Shown: positions 42,309 to 50,627 of the stretch, one piece after another
Layout of the letters: every line of letters begins with the position of its first letter
Position numbering within the stretch: the first letter of the stretch is position 1
Origin: CAYMPW01 sp964392725
Lineage (GTDB): Archaea; Thermoplasmatota; Thermoplasmata; Methanomassiliicoccales; Methanomethylophilaceae
DNA: 52,822 nucleotides
Reading direction: 5' to 3'
Assembly: GCA_964392725.1 (NCBI GenBank)
Contig: CAYMPW010000010.1
Coordinates: 1 to 52,822, forward strand
Notes under the pieces: model-generated
Seen by the model: only the letters and a program-made list of their open reading frames with translations
Databases searched by the model: none
Told to the model about the DNA's origin: nothing
Made by a program: the position numbers and the translations under genes

Positions 42309-43693
42309 TTTGCACCATCTGCGGAATCTTCCAACTGAATTCCCGCTTCTGTGAGTCTGTCGCGGATCATATCCGCCAAGTCGTAGGCTTTGCGACTTCT
42401 GAGTTCTGCGCGCATATCGATAAGAATGGACATAACCGCGTCCATTGCATCATCGTTTGCTTCGTCAGCGGGAAGAATTCCTAAAACGGTATCGATTTCT
42501 TCCATAAGTGCAACTGCTTTTGCGGCATCTTTCTTGGTGAATGTTTTCTCTGCCATGGACTTGTTTGTTGAACGTGCCATGTTGAATAAAGCTTCGATTG
42601 CTGCACGGGTGTTGAAATCATCGCTCATTGCGGTGTTGAAATCATACTTTGTTTTATCGAGAAGATCGCAAGTATCGAATTCTCCTTCGGGACCGTTTTT
42701 AGCATAGTTCTGAAGTTCTCTGTAATTGTTCCAGAGTCTCTTCAATGCAGTCTGAGACTCCACAATCATTTCTTCGCTGTAGAGCAAAGGACTCATGTAG
42801 TGTGTATTGAGGAAGTAGAAACGGATGGTTTGCATATCATATTTTTCCGCAACGTCTTTGACTCTGAAGAAATTTCCAAGTGATTTGGACATTTTTTCTC
42901 CTTTGGTCTGAAGCATTCCGTTGTGCATCCAATATTTTGCAAGTTTCTTTCCGGTGCAGGCTTCCGTCTGAAGAATCTCGTTTTCGTGGTGGGGGAAAAT
43001 CAAATCGTTTCCTCCTCCATGTATATCGATGGTTTCTCCCATTAAGGACCTGATCATAGCGGAACACTCGATGTGCCATCCCGGTCTGCCCTCGCCCCAA
43101 GGTGAAGTCCAGGAGATTTCACCGGGTTTTGCGGTTTTCCAGATTGCGAAATCCATAGGATTTTTCTTCTGGTCATCAAGATTTACACGTCCCGAAGATT
43201 CCATATCTTCCAATCTCTGGTTGGTCAATCTTCCATAATCTTTGACTTTTTCAACCGAGAAATAAACGCTTCCGTCGGGTGTAACATATCCGTAATCGTT
43301 GTCAATGATTTCCTGAACCATTGCTATAATGTCATCCATGCTTTCGCTTGCTTTGGGATACATATCCGCTTTGTTTACTCCCAATTTTCCGGTATCTTCG
43401 AAATATCTGTCGATATAACGTTTGGAAAGATCAAGAGCTTCGATTCCTTCTTCTGCAGAACGGTTGATGATTTTATCATCCACGTCGGTAAAATTGGTAA
43501 CGTGGGTAACTTCGTAACCCAAATAACGGAGGTAGCGTGCAACCATATCAAAAACGATAATGGAGCGTGCGTGTCCCATGTGAATATCATCGTAAACGGT
43601 TACTCCGCACACGTACATTTTCACTTTTCCCTCTTCGAGGGGGACGAATACTTCTTTCTTGTTTGTTAGGGTGTTGTGTATCATCAACGACAT
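42293..43693 (-). CDS. cysS: Cysteinyl-tRNA synthetase
   Basis: The class I synthetase is about 466 residues and has KMYVCGVTVYDDIHMGHARS (zinc Cys plus HIGH motif), WHIECSAM (zinc ligands), DLIFPHHENE and the KMSKS loop GEKMSKSLGN. I chose ATG 43693, which has TTAGGA upstream; a GTG at 43714 would add seven residues. A TATA-like CTATATTTC on the minus strand near 43740 suggests its own promoter after cysE. The gene overlaps the radical SAM gene by 16 bp. Confidence 0.93.
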   Translation of the reverse strand: MSLMIHNTLTNKKEVFVPLEEGKVKMYVCGVTVYDDIHMGHARSIIVFDMVARYLRYLGYEVTHVTNFTDVDDKIINRSAEEGIEALDLSKRYIDRYFEDTGKLGVNKADMYPKASESMDDIIAMVQEIIDNDYGYVTPDGSVYFSVEKVKDYGRLTNQRLEDMESSGRVNLDDQKKNPMDFAIWKTAKPGEISWTSPWGEGRPGWHIECSAMIRSLMGETIDIHGGGNDLIFPHHENEILQTEACTGKKLAKYWMHNGMLQTKGEKMSKSLGNFFRVKDVAEKYDMQTIRFYFLNTHYMSPLLYSEEMIVESQTALKRLWNNYRELQNYAKNGPEGEFDTCDLLDKTKYDFNTAMSDDFNTRAAIEALFNMARSTNKSMAEKTFTKKDAAKAVALMEEIDTVLGILPADEANDDAMDAVMSILIDMRAELRSRKAYDLADMIRDRLTEAGIQLEDSADGAKWKKI

Positions 43694-43803
43694 GGAATCA
43701 GTTCCTAAATCCACTCCCTGTTATTAATTATGCGGTAGAAATATAGATGCGGGATAATCGGGAAGATAGCTTACGCTGTTCTATTTGATATTTTCAAGAA
43801 AAT

Positions 43804-44457
43804 TCATTCCTTTTTGAAATCCTTTTCGCACTCAAGTTCATCGATACGGGTTTCGAGTTTTTCGATGTGTTTGAGAAGATTGTTGTACAAATCTTTGATG
43901 GGATCGGGAAGATCGTTGTGTTTCAAACTGTCTTCGGTTTTCACACCTTTGTGTCTTGCAACGCGTGCGGGATTTCCGACTACGGTACAATCATCGGGAA
44001 CGTCTTTCAAAACAACTGATCCCGCACCGACTCTGACATTGTTTCCGATGTTAATGTCACCGAGAATAATTGCTCCCGCACCTACGACGACATTGTTTCC
44101 CAAAGTAGGGTGTCTTTTCTCTTTGGCGGAAGAAACTCCTCCCAAGGTTACGCCTTGGTACAAAGTTACGTTATCGCCGATAATCGCGGTCTCTCCGATA
44201 ACTACGCCTGTGGCGTGATCAATGAAAAAATTATCACCGACGGTTGCACCGGGGTGAATGTCACATCCTGTAAGTTTGTGTGCTTCGTAATTTACTGCAC
44301 GGGCTTCGCTTTTCTTTCCGGAAATCCATAATTCATGGCTTTCTCTATACATGGAAACCGCGTGGAGTCCCGTGTGGTACTTTATCGCATCGCCTTCATC
44401 GACAATGGCAGGATCTTTCTCCATTACCATTGCAAGGTCGCCAGGATTTATTTTCAT
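43804..44457 (-). CDS. cysE: Serine O-acetyltransferase CysE
   Basis: CysE makes O-acetylserine from serine and acetyl-CoA. The 217-residue protein has a short helical N-terminal domain (YHTGLHAVSMYRESHELW) and a left-handed beta-helix of hexapeptide repeats, including the catalytic FFIDHATGVVIGETA, VTLGGVSSAKEKRHPTLG and VVVGAGAIILGDI. The C-terminal tail is a charged coiled coil. It is about 55 residues shorter than the E. coli enzyme, as in short CysE forms. It follows cbiC by about 43 bp and precedes cysS, linking cysteine supply with its charging. Confidence 0.9.
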   Translation of the reverse strand: MKINPGDLAMVMEKDPAIVDEGDAIKYHTGLHAVSMYRESHELWISGKKSEARAVNYEAHKLTGCDIHPGATVGDNFFIDHATGVVIGETAIIGDNVTLYQGVTLGGVSSAKEKRHPTLGNNVVVGAGAIILGDINIGNNVRVGAGSVVLKDVPDDCTVVGNPARVARHKGVKTEDSLKHNDLPDPIKDLYNNLLKHIEKLETRIDELECEKDFKKE

Positions 44458-44500
44458 CGTACCACAGAGGACTTTATTTGATTTATTACTACTGCCGAAA

Positions 44501-45121
44501 TCAGTCTTTGTAGTAGAGCATGGCGTTGATTATTGTTGCAGCGATGTTGCTTCCGCCTTTCCTTCCTTTGGGAACGATAAAGGGAATTCCTGCTTTCATA
44601 ATCAGTTCTTTGGACTCGACAACATTGACAAAACCGACGGGAGCGCCTACGATAAGTGCGGGGCGCAATCCGTTTTCGATCAACTTGGAAAGTTCTACCA
44701 AAGCCGTGGGTGCGTTACCGATTGCGAAGATAACTTCTCCTTCAACTTTAGCTCCGCGTTCCATACTTACTGTTGCGCGGGTGCATCCTCTTTCTTTGGC
44801 TTCGTGGATAACGTCTTCGTCGCTGATGAAACAGTAAACGTTTCCTCCGTATCCGTTTAATTTGGTTCTGTTGATTCCCGCAGCTGCCATTTTCGTATCG
44901 GTAACAACACTTGCACCGTTGCGAAGTGCTTTGATTCCGATGTTAACCGCGTCTTCGGAAAATACCAAATTATCGGCGTAATCGAAATCAGCGGATGTGT
45001 GAATGCATCTTCTTACAACCGAGAAATCAGGTTCGGGGAAGGTTCTGTCTCCCAATTCGGAAACAATGATTTCCATACTTCTTTTCTCGATATCTTCGGG
45101 TTTTACGGTTTCGAATGCCAT
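44501..45121 (-). CDS. cbiC: Cobalt-precorrin-8 methylmutase CbiC
   Basis: CbiC moves a methyl group from C-11 to C-12 to give cobyrinate. The 206-residue protein has RRCIHTSADFDYADNL (with the catalytic His), VVTDTKMAAAGIN, and PALIVGAPVGFVNVVESKE, all typical. It is the fourth gene of cbiL-F-H-C and begins 4 bp after the cbiH stop. Confidence 0.95.
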   Translation of the reverse strand: MAFETVKPEDIEKRSMEIIVSELGDRTFPEPDFSVVRRCIHTSADFDYADNLVFSEDAVNIGIKALRNGASVVTDTKMAAAGINRTKLNGYGGNVYCFISDEDVIHEAKERGCTRATVSMERGAKVEGEVIFAIGNAPTALVELSKLIENGLRPALIVGAPVGFVNVVESKELIMKAGIPFIVPKGRKGGSNIAATIINAMLYYKD

Positions 45122-45125
45122 GATA

Positions 45126-45860
45126 TCACACCTTATATCCTCTGGGAGTAATTATTCTGCCGTTTGATACATATGTCTGAGAATTTCCGATGAGTACGAC
45201 GCAGAACATATCAACATCTTCGTCACCTAATTTTGCAAGGGTTGTGATGGTTGATTTTTCGTCTTTGCGACCTGCATTGCGAACGATTCCGACAGGTGTT
45301 TCGGGTGATCTGTATTTCATCAGAATTTCTGCGGCTTTGTTCAAATGTTCGGTACGTTTGTGACTTCTCGGGTTGTACAAACAAACAACCAAATCTCCGA
45401 TTCCCGCACAGTCGACTCTTTTCATGATCAAGTCGAAAGGAGTCATCAAATCGGAAAGACTGATGATTGCGAGATCGTGCATCAAAGGTGCTCCGAGTAC
45501 GGATGCTGCGGTAGATGCTGCGGTGATACCGGGAATGGTTTCAATCGTAATATCTGCGGACATTTCATCCGCGATCTGATAAATAATGCCGGCCATTCCG
45601 TAAATTCCGGAATCTCCGCTGCTGACCATCGCCACGGTTTTACCCGACATAGCGTCTTCAACCGCCATTTTACAGCGGTCGACTTCTTTCATCATGCCGG
45701 TTGCTTTGTAATTTTTATCCGGGAAGTATTCTTTGAGAATGTCGATGTATGTTGTGTATCCTGTAACAACATCTGCGTTTTCAATAACTTCCGCAGCTTT
45801 GAAAGTCATGTGTTCTTTTCCGCCGGGTCCGAATCCTACAACATACAAAGTACCGCTCAT
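45126..45860 (-). CDS. cbiH: Cobalt-factor III / precorrin-3B C17-methyltransferase CbiH
   Basis: CbiH methylates C-17 with ring contraction. The 244-residue SAM-dependent tetrapyrrole methylase begins LYVVGFGPGGKEHMTFKA and has VVTGYTTYIDIL, VAMVSSGDSGIYGMAGI, and LVVCLYNPRSHKRTEHLNKA, the last being CbiH/CobJ-specific. It overlaps cbiF by 4 bp. Confidence 0.93.
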   Translation of the reverse strand: MSGTLYVVGFGPGGKEHMTFKAAEVIENADVVTGYTTYIDILKEYFPDKNYKATGMMKEVDRCKMAVEDAMSGKTVAMVSSGDSGIYGMAGIIYQIADEMSADITIETIPGITAASTAASVLGAPLMHDLAIISLSDLMTPFDLIMKRVDCAGIGDLVVCLYNPRSHKRTEHLNKAAEILMKYRSPETPVGIVRNAGRKDEKSTITTLAKLGDEDVDMFCVVLIGNSQTYVSNGRIITPRGYKV

Positions 45861-46627
45861 TCGGAATCCTCCTTATCGATTCCTTTGCGGTATTCGGTTG
45901 TGAAGTATTTGTCGTAAAGTTTTGACAATTCGTATTCGTCTCCGAGGAAATCTCCAACAACGGTGAGAGCGGTTTTTGTGATTCCCGCTTCTTTGACCTT
46001 GGGTGCAATATCTGCCAATGTTCCGGTAACGATTTTCTGATCGGGCCAAGTTGCTTTGTAAACAACGGCAACGGGTGTTTCGGGTTCGTATCCTCCTGTG
46101 ATAAGAGTGGAAGACAATTCATCCAAGAATCCGACGCTTAAGAAAATAATCATGGTTGCGTGGTGTTTTGCCAAATCAACAAGTTTTTCTCTTGCAGGGA
46201 CGGGTGTGCGACCTTCCATTCTTGTAAGGATCACGGTTTGACTTACGTTGGGAAGGGTGTATTCTTTTCTGAGAACCGCTGCGGTTGCAAGGAATGAACT
46301 TACACCGGGAATAACTTCGTATTCGATTCCCATGGTTTCCAAGCGATCCATCTGTTCTCTGTGTGCTCCGTAAATTGCGGGGTCACCGGTGTGAACGCGA
46401 ACAACTTTCAAACCTTCTTTTTCCGCAGTGCTCATAACATCGATAACTTCGTCGAGGTTCATTTCCGCACTGTTGTAGATTTTAGCGGATTCTTTTGCTC
46501 CGCCGAGTACATCGGGATTTACCAAAGATCCGGCGTAGACAATAACATCTGCCTGGTCAATCAGTCTTTTTCCTTTAATTGTAATAAGTTCCGGATCTCC
46601 GGGGCCTGCACCTATGAATGAAATCAT
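45857..46627 (-). CDS. cbiF: Cobalt-precorrin-4 C11-methyltransferase CbiF
   Basis: CbiF methylates C-11. The 256-residue protein has the SAM-binding FIGAGPGDPELITIKGKRLI, VIVYAGSLVNPDVL, RVHTGDPAIYGAHREQM and VIPGVSSFLATAAVL, characteristic of CbiF/CobM. It starts one base after the end of cbiL. Confidence 0.95.
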   Translation of the reverse strand: MISFIGAGPGDPELITIKGKRLIDQADVIVYAGSLVNPDVLGGAKESAKIYNSAEMNLDEVIDVMSTAEKEGLKVVRVHTGDPAIYGAHREQMDRLETMGIEYEVIPGVSSFLATAAVLRKEYTLPNVSQTVILTRMEGRTPVPAREKLVDLAKHHATMIIFLSVGFLDELSSTLITGGYEPETPVAVVYKATWPDQKIVTGTLADIAPKVKEAGITKTALTVVGDFLGDEYELSKLYDKYFTTEYRKGIDKEDSE

Positions 46628-46628
46628 C

Positions 46629-47333
46629 TTAATTCCTCTCGTTTTTCTTAATAAGAACGGTTGTAAAATAACCGTATTTGCGGTCTTCGTCCATGGGACC
46701 GACGTATTCGTCTTCCATTCCGATGCAACTGATTACGGTTGCACAGGATATAGGGATATCGCGATCTTTGAGCATTTTGCAAAGTTTGGGTATGGAACCG
46801 AATGCTTTCATAACAACGATGTTATCGAAAAGATCCAATGCTTCTCCCAGAAGTTCGTTTTCTTCCGCGGATGGAACAACGGCCAATCCTTCGTTTCCGA
46901 TCATGAGCATTTTCTTTGCTCTTGCTGCTCCGGAGCAGAATGACGGAATTCCTGGAACGACTTCCGTTTCATATCCTCTGGATTCGATTTCGTCGTTTAT
47001 GCGCATGTAGGTACTGTAAACCGCAACGTCTCCCAATGTAATCATGCAGACATCTTTTCCGGAATCCAAAATATCGCAGATGATGTTCATTGCATCTGCT
47101 CTGCATTTGCCGCGAACTTCTTCGGATGGATCCATTTTGAAAAGAAGTTCTATGATTTCTTTTCCGGTAATGTCCACAACCGGGGAAATGATGTTGAGAG
47201 CGACACTTGGTTCTCCAACATTTTTCACGGGGTATGCGATTACCGCAGATTTGTCCAATAGGTCTTTTGCTTTCAGCGTCAACAGTCCCGGTTCTCCGGG
47301 GCCGACTCCGATTCCGTACAGTTTACCTTTCAT
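46629..47333 (-). CDS. cbiL: Cobalt-factor II C20-methyltransferase CbiL
   Basis: CbiL adds the C-20 methyl group, the entry step after cobalt insertion. The 234-residue protein begins LYGIGVGPGEPGLLTLKAKDLL, followed by VIAYPVKN and MITLGDVAVYSTYMR, with VVPGIPSFCSGAARAKK; all are CbiL/CobI-like. GGAAG precedes the ATG at moderate distance. It is the first gene of the minus-arm operon, with TATA box and palindromic operator 50-75 bp upstream. Confidence 0.93.
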   Translation of the reverse strand: MKGKLYGIGVGPGEPGLLTLKAKDLLDKSAVIAYPVKNVGEPSVALNIISPVVDITGKEIIELLFKMDPSEEVRGKCRADAMNIICDILDSGKDVCMITLGDVAVYSTYMRINDEIESRGYETEVVPGIPSFCSGAARAKKMLMIGNEGLAVVPSAEENELLGEALDLFDNIVVMKAFGSIPKLCKMLKDRDIPISCATVISCIGMEDEYVGPMDEDRKYGYFTTVLIKKNERN

Positions 47334-47381
47334 TGCTATGCTTCCTGTTTTTCAAAATGGAGGTATAGGTAATATATGTTT

Positions 47382-47409
47382 GGTTGAATCATCCAACCTA
47401 TTTTATAAA
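47382..47409 (-). promoter_or_regulatory. cbiL promoter with palindromic operator
   Basis: On the minus strand the TATA box CTTTATAAAA (about 47401-47410) is followed by a 7-bp imperfect inverted repeat: GGTTGGA (47392-47398), spacer TGA, TTCAACC (47382-47388), one mismatch. Position relative to TATA equals that of the btuF operator, and both contain TTGGATG on the minus strand. Confidence 0.55.
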
Positions 47410-47517
47410 GGATTTAAGCAGAAATCAATAGTTTTGCGTATTTCTTAATAATTTAATAGAGTTTAAGCAGATAGTTAAACAGTTTTCTTTAAATACTCTG
47501 TTTTTCCATATGAATAC

Positions 47518-47997
47518 ATGAACGAAAATATAAAGTTAATAAATTGGAAATTATTGATTTTATGTGTTGCGTTATGTCTCGGAGGAGGATTCCTGTCGGG
47601 ACTTACGTCTCAAAACACACTAGGAATCTATGAAAGCTTGAATCTCCCCGATCTTTACCCTCCGGGTTATTTATTCTCCATCGTTTGGACGATTCTGTAT
47701 ATTCTGATGGGAATTTCTCTGTACATGGTTCTTAATTCGCCCATGAAGAGAGATATTCTTACGTTGGGTGTGTTCGGAATTCAGTTGGTTTTGAATTTCG
47801 CTTGGACACCCGTGTTCTTTGTTATGAGCAACTATCTCGCAGCGTTTATTCTTCTTGTAATAATTTGGGTGTTTGCAGCGTTGATGATATACTTCTTTTA
47901 CAAAGCAGATAAGAAGTCTGGGTTATTGCAAATCCCATACCTTGTATGGTTAACGTTTGCGGCATATCTCAGCTACAGCGTATACGTTCTGAACTGA
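47518..47997 (+). CDS. tspO: TspO/MBR family membrane protein
   Basis: The 159-residue protein has five transmembrane helices and TspO marks: LNLPDLYPPGYLFSIVWTILYILMGISLYMV, LVLNFAWTPVFFVMSNYLAA and LVWLTFAAYLSYSVYVLN. TspO proteins bind tetrapyrroles such as protoporphyrin and influence their handling. TATA-like CTTTAAATA near 47490-47498 lies about 25 bp from the ATG, so the mRNA is likely leaderless. It is divergent from the cbi operon (184-bp shared region), which hints at a role with corrinoid or heme-like tetrapyrroles; inferred only. Confidence 0.85.
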   Translation: MNENIKLINWKLLILCVALCLGGGFLSGLTSQNTLGIYESLNLPDLYPPGYLFSIVWTILYILMGISLYMVLNSPMKRDILTLGVFGIQLVLNFAWTPVFFVMSNYLAAFILLVIIWVFAALMIYFFYKADKKSGLLQIPYLVWLTFAAYLSYSVYVLN

Positions 47998-48001
47998 CGG
48001 T

Positions 48002-48033
48002 GATTGGCGGGGCGAAGCCCCGCATTCACTGAA
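48002..48033. repeat. GC-rich hairpin repeat, copy 1
   Basis: A 32-bp unit, GATTGGCGGGGC then GAAGCCCCGC then ATTCACTGAA. It contains the perfect 7-bp stem GCGGGGC/GCCCCGC with a GAA loop. It lies a few bases after the tspO stop, where it may act as a terminator. Confidence 0.8.
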
Positions 48034-48190
48034 TATTTTTAACCTAAGTTTTTGAGTTGAATTCAATTCATACGATAATATTTTTGTAAATAATAATGGA
48101 AACAATAGGATCTGTTTCAATAAACTAACAAAAGGAAAAATACTTGAGTCACAGATACAGAAAATGGCATAGAATCAAAAGGATTGGATT

Positions 48191-48565
48191 ATGAAAAACG
48201 GAGAAATCAGAATGGATGTAAATCAAATATTGGATAACGTAAAACAATCATATCCTGCGATTGAATTCGAAGAGCTGGGTATCGATGGTTATTCGGTGCA
48301 TACGGGACATACATATTCTGATGGGGATGAACTCCATATCGTTCTTAAAAAACATGAATCTTCATGGATCTTCACAGACGAAGGTCATACTGCAATGCAG
48401 CTTTCTTACGAAAATCAGGATATTGACGGTTTTAAAATATCAGAATCTGCAAACAAAGTTGTATTGCGGGAAGGCCGTATTGTTTCGGAAATACAGGATG
48501 AAGAATCTGCGGATGTTGCACTCAATTCGATTATTCAATCAATGCTTCAAGCGATAGATTCGTGA
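48191..48565 (+). CDS. DUF1828-like small protein (124 aa)
   Basis: The acidic 124-residue protein has the pattern of DUF1828 N-terminal domains: a helix (VNQILDNVKQSYP), then GHTYSDGDELHIVLKKHESSWIFTDEGHTAMQL, where family members have GDxIxIPLxxxDGxxxxLTDDG. The function is unknown; relatives are often in mobile or phage-linked places. Two starts are possible: ATG 48191 (AGGATTG upstream) and ATG 48212 (GGAG eight bases upstream). It is the only gene between two copies of a 32-bp hairpin repeat. Confidence 0.6.
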   Translation: MKNGEIRMDVNQILDNVKQSYPAIEFEELGIDGYSVHTGHTYSDGDELHIVLKKHESSWIFTDEGHTAMQLSYENQDIDGFKISESANKVVLREGRIVSEIQDEESADVALNSIIQSMLQAIDS

Positions 48566-48591
48566 TTGTTCCATATCTATTTTCATTCAAG

Positions 48592-48623
48592 GATTGGCGG
48601 GGCAAAGCCCCGCATTCACTGAA
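48592..48623. repeat. GC-rich hairpin repeat, copy 2
   Basis: Same 32-bp unit as at 48002 with one change (loop A instead of G) and the same orientation, 590 bp downstream. The end of the repeat contains the stop codon of the GIY-YIG gene (minus strand). Confidence 0.85.
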
Positions 48624-48873
48624 ACAAATTCAACTTTTGAATACGTGATAGTTTTTTGATTGCAGCTTCACGACACAAAGCTTCAGATTTGGATTCAAAC
48701 GATTCCGAATATTCCATAATCACGGGAAGACGGCCTCTGGTATATTTCGCACCTTTTCCCTGATTGTGGGTTTCCAATCTGTGTTCCAAATTGTTCGTAT
48801 ATCCCGTATACAAAGTATCATCCGAACAACGGAGAATGTACACATACCATTGTTTGATTTCCTCGGATGACAT
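48616..48873 (-). CDS. Small GIY-YIG nuclease
   Basis: The 85-residue single-domain protein reads WYVYILRCSDDTLYTGYTNNLEHRLETHNQGKGAKYTRGRLPV, with the GIY-YIG equivalents YVY and YTG, the conserved Arg in EHRLETH, and the metal Glu in FESKSEALCREAAIKKLSR. This matches the YhbQ/UPF0213-like group, of unsettled role in DNA metabolism. It starts one base after the stop of the membrane GTPase gene, so the two are co-translated. Its stop codon is inside a hairpin repeat. Confidence 0.9.
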   Translation of the reverse strand: MSSEEIKQWYVYILRCSDDTLYTGYTNNLEHRLETHNQGKGAKYTRGRLPVIMEYSESFESKSEALCREAAIKKLSRIQKLNLFQ

Positions 48874-48874
48874 A

Positions 48875-50434
48875 TCAATTCAATCTGATCAAATCTTTAT
48901 CGGCTGCCGAAAGAATCCATCTTATAGGCATATCGGAACCTTTGTTCGTTCCTCCGACAATCGATGTTGCGAAATATCTGATTTCCATGAACTGGGACTC
49001 TGCAAGTTTTATGAATTCATCATGTCCGTTTTTCAACAGATATGCTCTGATTTCAGAATCTCCGAGAACCGTTTCGGAAAGTTGAATTTCTCCTTTGATC
49101 GGGTTGGAATCAGCCTTGGTTACAACAATCGCAAGAGGTGTTTTCGATATCGATGCGGGACTAGATCCCGTGATATTATGAAGCATTCCAAGGAATGTGG
49201 AGAACGCGTTCAAAGATTTTTTAACATCGCTTTTCAAGATACTTCCATCGATGGAAAATATAAATCCGTCCGTGTAAGAAAAGTATTCTTCAAAGAGATT
49301 TTTGTTCTCGTATGCTTCATATTCTTTTCCAGAAATGTCATTGAAAACAATCTGTTTTTCATGGAAATCTGGAGATTGAATGAAAACACAATCCGAATCT
49401 CTTTCTCCTATCGGTGTTCTAACGGATGTTTTGCTCTTCAAAACCTCTTCGGAAACACCTTTGCTTCCGGATTCGATAACAAAGTTTTTGGAACTTCCGA
49501 GTTCGATAAGATTGCGAATCGATCCCAGCATAAGCGTGGTTTTACCGGAATCCACCGCACCCACGGAAGAAACAACCAAAGGTCTTGCTTCGTGCGTGTT
49601 CAAAGGTTCGTTACAGAAACGGCAAACCATGTTCAGTTTTCCTCTTTCTCCTTTGTTGTAAACACAGGGGAAATCGTGACCTTTGTTGCATGTGTGGTAT
49701 TTGGTTCCATACTCGTTGGGAACGGGATATCTCATAACCTGTCCGCATTTGCAAACCATATCTGGGTATGTTAAATTTCTTTTACATTTGTGACAGATCG
49801 CATACTCGACTTCCTTCTCGTAGTATTTCTTTTCTTTACTTGCGGCACTTTTGATTTTCAATGCGAATATCAATCTTAACAAGATAAAGGGAACAATGAT
49901 TGCCAAATCAAAGAGAACGATGAACGGAATCATTGCGGGGATAAACGGAATGAAGAGAATCAACAATAATTTGTTGGAATTCCAAGCGGAAACAAGGATG
50001 TTTACCGGGGTTGCGAGAGTTCTGACAATTGCGTTTGAACGGTGGGTAAACAACTTCTCTTTCGGTTCGTCGTTATTGGATGTAACGTTTTTGGATTCGT
50101 TGGTGAAACATCCCGCAACCGTAAGGATCCATCCCAATGCGGTGAACGAGATTGCAACGATTGCCCAAATCGAAGGTTCGAGTTCGACTTCTTTTTTGAG
50201 AACCGACATAACCTGATTCACAAGATCTGATAAGAAATCCATGCTTATGAAGAGATTTTCTGGTTTGAAGACTTCGGAAGTGAATAACGCTTCCGTCGGG
50301 AACAGAATAAAGAATGCAAAACCGGTTTCGGGATGCATGTATTGGTAGTATGAAGAGACTAGCATGCAGACTGTGATATATGCTATTCCAATACCAAAAA
50401 GTACACCAGAAATTTGTTTGTTTATTCTGTTCAT
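48875..50434 (-). CDS. Membrane zinc-ribbon GTPase (519 aa)
   Basis: Residues 8-30, 87-110 and 155-191 are hydrophobic (about four membrane segments). Then come zinc-binding clusters: CHKCKRNLTYPDMVCKCGQ (214-231), and a Cys/His group ending CRFCNEPL (271-278). The C-terminal half is a P-loop GTPase: Walker A GAVDSGKTT (292-300), Walker B/G3 FNDISGKEY (D366, G369) and a G4 motif TKAD (439-442). The zinc ribbon plus GTPase resembles the double-GTPase (DO-GTPase) group of predicted conflict systems; that is my judgement without a search. The downstream GIY-YIG gene follows after one base. Likely works at the membrane. Confidence 0.65.
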   Translation of the reverse strand: MNRINKQISGVLFGIGIAYITVCMLVSSYYQYMHPETGFAFFILFPTEALFTSEVFKPENLFISMDFLSDLVNQVMSVLKKEVELEPSIWAIVAISFTALGWILTVAGCFTNESKNVTSNNDEPKEKLFTHRSNAIVRTLATPVNILVSAWNSNKLLLILFIPFIPAMIPFIVLFDLAIIVPFILLRLIFALKIKSAASKEKKYYEKEVEYAICHKCKRNLTYPDMVCKCGQVMRYPVPNEYGTKYHTCNKGHDFPCVYNKGERGKLNMVCRFCNEPLNTHEARPLVVSSVGAVDSGKTTLMLGSIRNLIELGSSKNFVIESGSKGVSEEVLKSKTSVRTPIGERDSDCVFIQSPDFHEKQIVFNDISGKEYEAYENKNLFEEYFSYTDGFIFSIDGSILKSDVKKSLNAFSTFLGMLHNITGSSPASISKTPLAIVVTKADSNPIKGEIQLSETVLGDSEIRAYLLKNGHDEFIKLAESQFMEIRYFATSIVGGTNKGSDMPIRWILSAADKDLIRLN

Positions 50435-50532
50435 AGTATAGGTATGGGAGAGGTTGGATAAAACGGTTTTTCTATGTTATGTGGGAGATGAATTCATATT
50501 ATTTTCTTCATAAATTTTGAAATTATTTTTTG

Positions 50533-50609
50533 GAGTATGTCGAAAGTGACATACTCACTATGTCGAAAGTGACATACTCTTTATAAACTGACCATCTGTC
50601 TATAAATAC
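50533..50609 (+). promoter_or_regulatory. Tandem palindromic operator and TATA boxes
   Basis: TATGTCGAAAGTGACATACT followed by C occurs at 50536-50556 and again at 50559-50579, 23 bp apart. Each copy is a palindrome (TATGTC ... GACATA around GAAAGT); in the first copy the arms extend to GAGTATGTC/GACATACTC. TATA-like TTTATAAAC (50580-50588) and TATAAATAC (50601-50609) follow directly. This is a promoter for the decayed frame at 50628. Confidence 0.6.
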
Positions 50610-50627
50610 TAAGCCGGAAGGGAGAGA

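Noticed and set aside
48006..48023. CRISPR-like repeat
   Set aside because: Only three copies with unequal spacing (590 bp, about 2.5 kb), one inverted, no spacers of regular size and no cas genes.
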